Shown: positions 6,901-7,361 of the stretch, piece by piece
Layout of the letters: the number at the start of each line of letters is the position of its first letter
How positions within the stretch are numbered: the first letter of the stretch is position 1
DNA from: Candidatus Aminicenantota bacterium
GTDB taxonomy: Bacteria > Acidobacteriota > Aminicenantia > S016-38
NCBI GenBank assembly: GCA_021161165.1
Contig: JAGHBF010000047.1
Location: 1-7,361 of the forward strand
Reading direction: 5' to 3'
DNA: 7,361 nucleotides
Position numbers and translations under genes: made by a program
The notes under the pieces: model-generated
What the model saw: only the letters and a program-made list of their open reading frames with translations
What the model was told of the DNA's origin: nothing
Database searches by the model: none

Positions 6901-7191
6901 TTATTTTTCTATTATGGCAAGTATCTCGTCCTCACGAACAATCACATATTCCTCGTCACCGACTTTAACATCTGTTCCAGAATATTTCCCGATAAGAACC
7001 TTATCTCCTGGCTTTACGGACAGAGGCACTTTCTGTCCGTTTTCCAGTATTTTACCGTCCCCCACAGCAATAACTTCGGCCTGTTGTGGTTTTTCCTTCG
7101 CTGTATCAGGGATAATAATACCCCCCTTCTTCACTTCTTCCTCTTCAAGCCTTTTGAGGACCACTCTGTCATATAAAGGCTTAATCTTCAT
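6901..7191 (-). CDS. groES: Co-chaperonin GroES (Hsp10, 10 kDa subunit)
   Basis: This 96-residue protein is the normal GroES length. It forms the seven-subunit lid that closes the GroEL chamber. The N-terminus MKIKPLYDRVVLKRLEEEE is diagnostic of the family. The mobile loop follows at about residues 17-33, with GGIIIPDTA (23-31); the three Ile at 25-27 are the hydrophobic patch that docks on the GroEL apical domain. Further conserved elements are EVIAVGDG (39-46), VKPGDKVLIGKYSGTDVKVGDEEYVIVREDEILAII (59-94). The start at 7191 follows AAGGAGG with a 6-nt spacer. It is the first gene of a groES-groEL operon, behind an extended -10 promoter at 7223-7253. No CIRCE inverted repeat is present between the promoter and the gene. 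Confidence 0.97.
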   Translation of the reverse strand: MKIKPLYDRVVLKRLEEEEVKKGGIIIPDTAKEKPQQAEVIAVGDGKILENGQKVPLSVKPGDKVLIGKYSGTDVKVGDEEYVIVREDEILAIIEK

Positions 7192-7222
7192 TCCTCACCT
7201 CCTTATCATTTTTTCACTTTTG

Positions 7223-7253
7223 ATTATAACAAAATCTGAATATCTTAAATCAA
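7223..7253 (-). promoter_or_regulatory. Promoter of groESL with an extended -10 element
   Basis: On the minus strand TATAAT (7228-7223) is preceded by TG and one base, giving a perfect extended -10. TTGATT (7253-7248) is a possible -35, with a 19-nt spacer that is longer than ideal and that the extended -10 could offset. The start would fall near 7216, giving a leader of about 25 nt. The element looks vegetative; the -10 does not match the sigma-32 pattern. Confidence 0.65.
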
Positions 7254-7273
7254 GGGGATATATCTCTGAATAT
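7235..7273. repeat. Two 9-bp direct repeats 30 bp apart around the groESL -35 region
   Basis: TCTGAATAT (plus strand) occurs at 7235-7243 and again at 7265-7273. One copy lies in the spacer between -35 and -10 and the other just upstream of -35, on the same face of the helix after about three turns. A regulator binding both could repress groESL. In such AT-rich sequence chance is not excluded. Confidence 0.4.
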
Positions 7274-7339
7274 TTTAATATTTTTAGTATTTTTTAAAGA
7301 TTTTGCTTATTTTCTCTTGATTTTGTATTTTTTTATTTT
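7273..7339. other. AT-rich region with phased A/T tracts upstream of groESL
   Basis: Runs of 4 to 7 T (plus strand) are centred near 7274, 7283, 7292, 7302, 7311, 7322, 7331 and 7337, mostly 8.5 to 11 bp apart. Such spacing can give intrinsic DNA curvature or an UP-element effect at the groESL promoter. There is no gene here. An 11-bp repeat TTATTTTCTCT also occurs at 7307 and 7333. The last bases to 7361 contain nothing I can assign. Confidence 0.35.
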
Positions 7340-7361
7340 CTCTGAGAGAGTGTTCCTATGA

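Noticed and set aside
7192..7222. CIRCE operator before groES
   Set aside because: No TTAGCACTC/GAGTGCTAA inverted repeat, nor a close variant, is present anywhere upstream of groES in the window.
7223..7257. Sigma-32-type heat-shock promoter
   Set aside because: CTTGATT resembles a sigma-32 -35 box, but the -10 is TATAAT with an extended TG rather than CCCCAT-like.
7350..7361. Start of a divergent plus-strand gene at the ATG near 7358
   Set aside because: Only two codons or fewer are visible and there is no convincing ribosome binding site; the window ends there.
1..7361. tRNA, rRNA, CRISPR array or insertion sequence
   Set aside because: No cloverleaf, rRNA-like stretch, regular spaced repeats, transposase or terminal inverted repeats were seen on either strand.

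Overview
The window looks like chromosomal DNA from a bacterium of moderate to low GC content. All convincing genes lie on the minus strand, so the biological reading order runs from high to low coordinates. Shine-Dalgarno sequences are strong (AAGGAGGTGA-type before groES and groEL). PilY1 and minor pilins together with a sigma-54-type promoter suggest a two-membrane (Gram-negative type) cell, but I cannot name the lineage from sequence alone.

Region by region in the direction of transcription: (1) 7361-7192 is an AT-rich leader with phased A/T tracts, a pair of 9-bp direct repeats exactly 30 bp apart, and an extended -10 vegetative-type promoter; no CIRCE operator is visible. (2) 7191-5270 is a standard groES-groEL operon encoding the chaperonin pair, with a 14-nt gap. 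(3) 5269-5064 is a rich intergenic region: a GC-rich hairpin, a very C-rich and G-poor stretch on the transcript (possible Rho loading site), a perfect 17-bp palindrome, and a near-consensus -24/-12 (sigma-54) promoter whose predicted start leaves a leader of about 29 nt before the next gene. (4) 5063-1 is a type IV pilus tip/priming operon: pilY1 (signal peptide, VWA/MIDAS domain, C-terminal beta-propeller with a calcium loop), then three prepilin-like minor pilins (FimT/GspH-type, PilV-type, PilW-type). They are packed with a 14-nt overlap and 8-9-nt gaps, and the last is cut by the window edge.

The minor pilins are expected to form the priming/tip complex that carries PilY1 at the pilus end. 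Major pilin, prepilin peptidase and assembly motor are not in the window. Chaperonin and pilus genes are neighbours in the same direction but have separate promoters, with termination signals between them. The most interesting part is the pilY1 control region, where a sigma-54 promoter and a palindrome centred about 87 bp upstream of the predicted start fit activation by an NtrC-family enhancer-binding protein.
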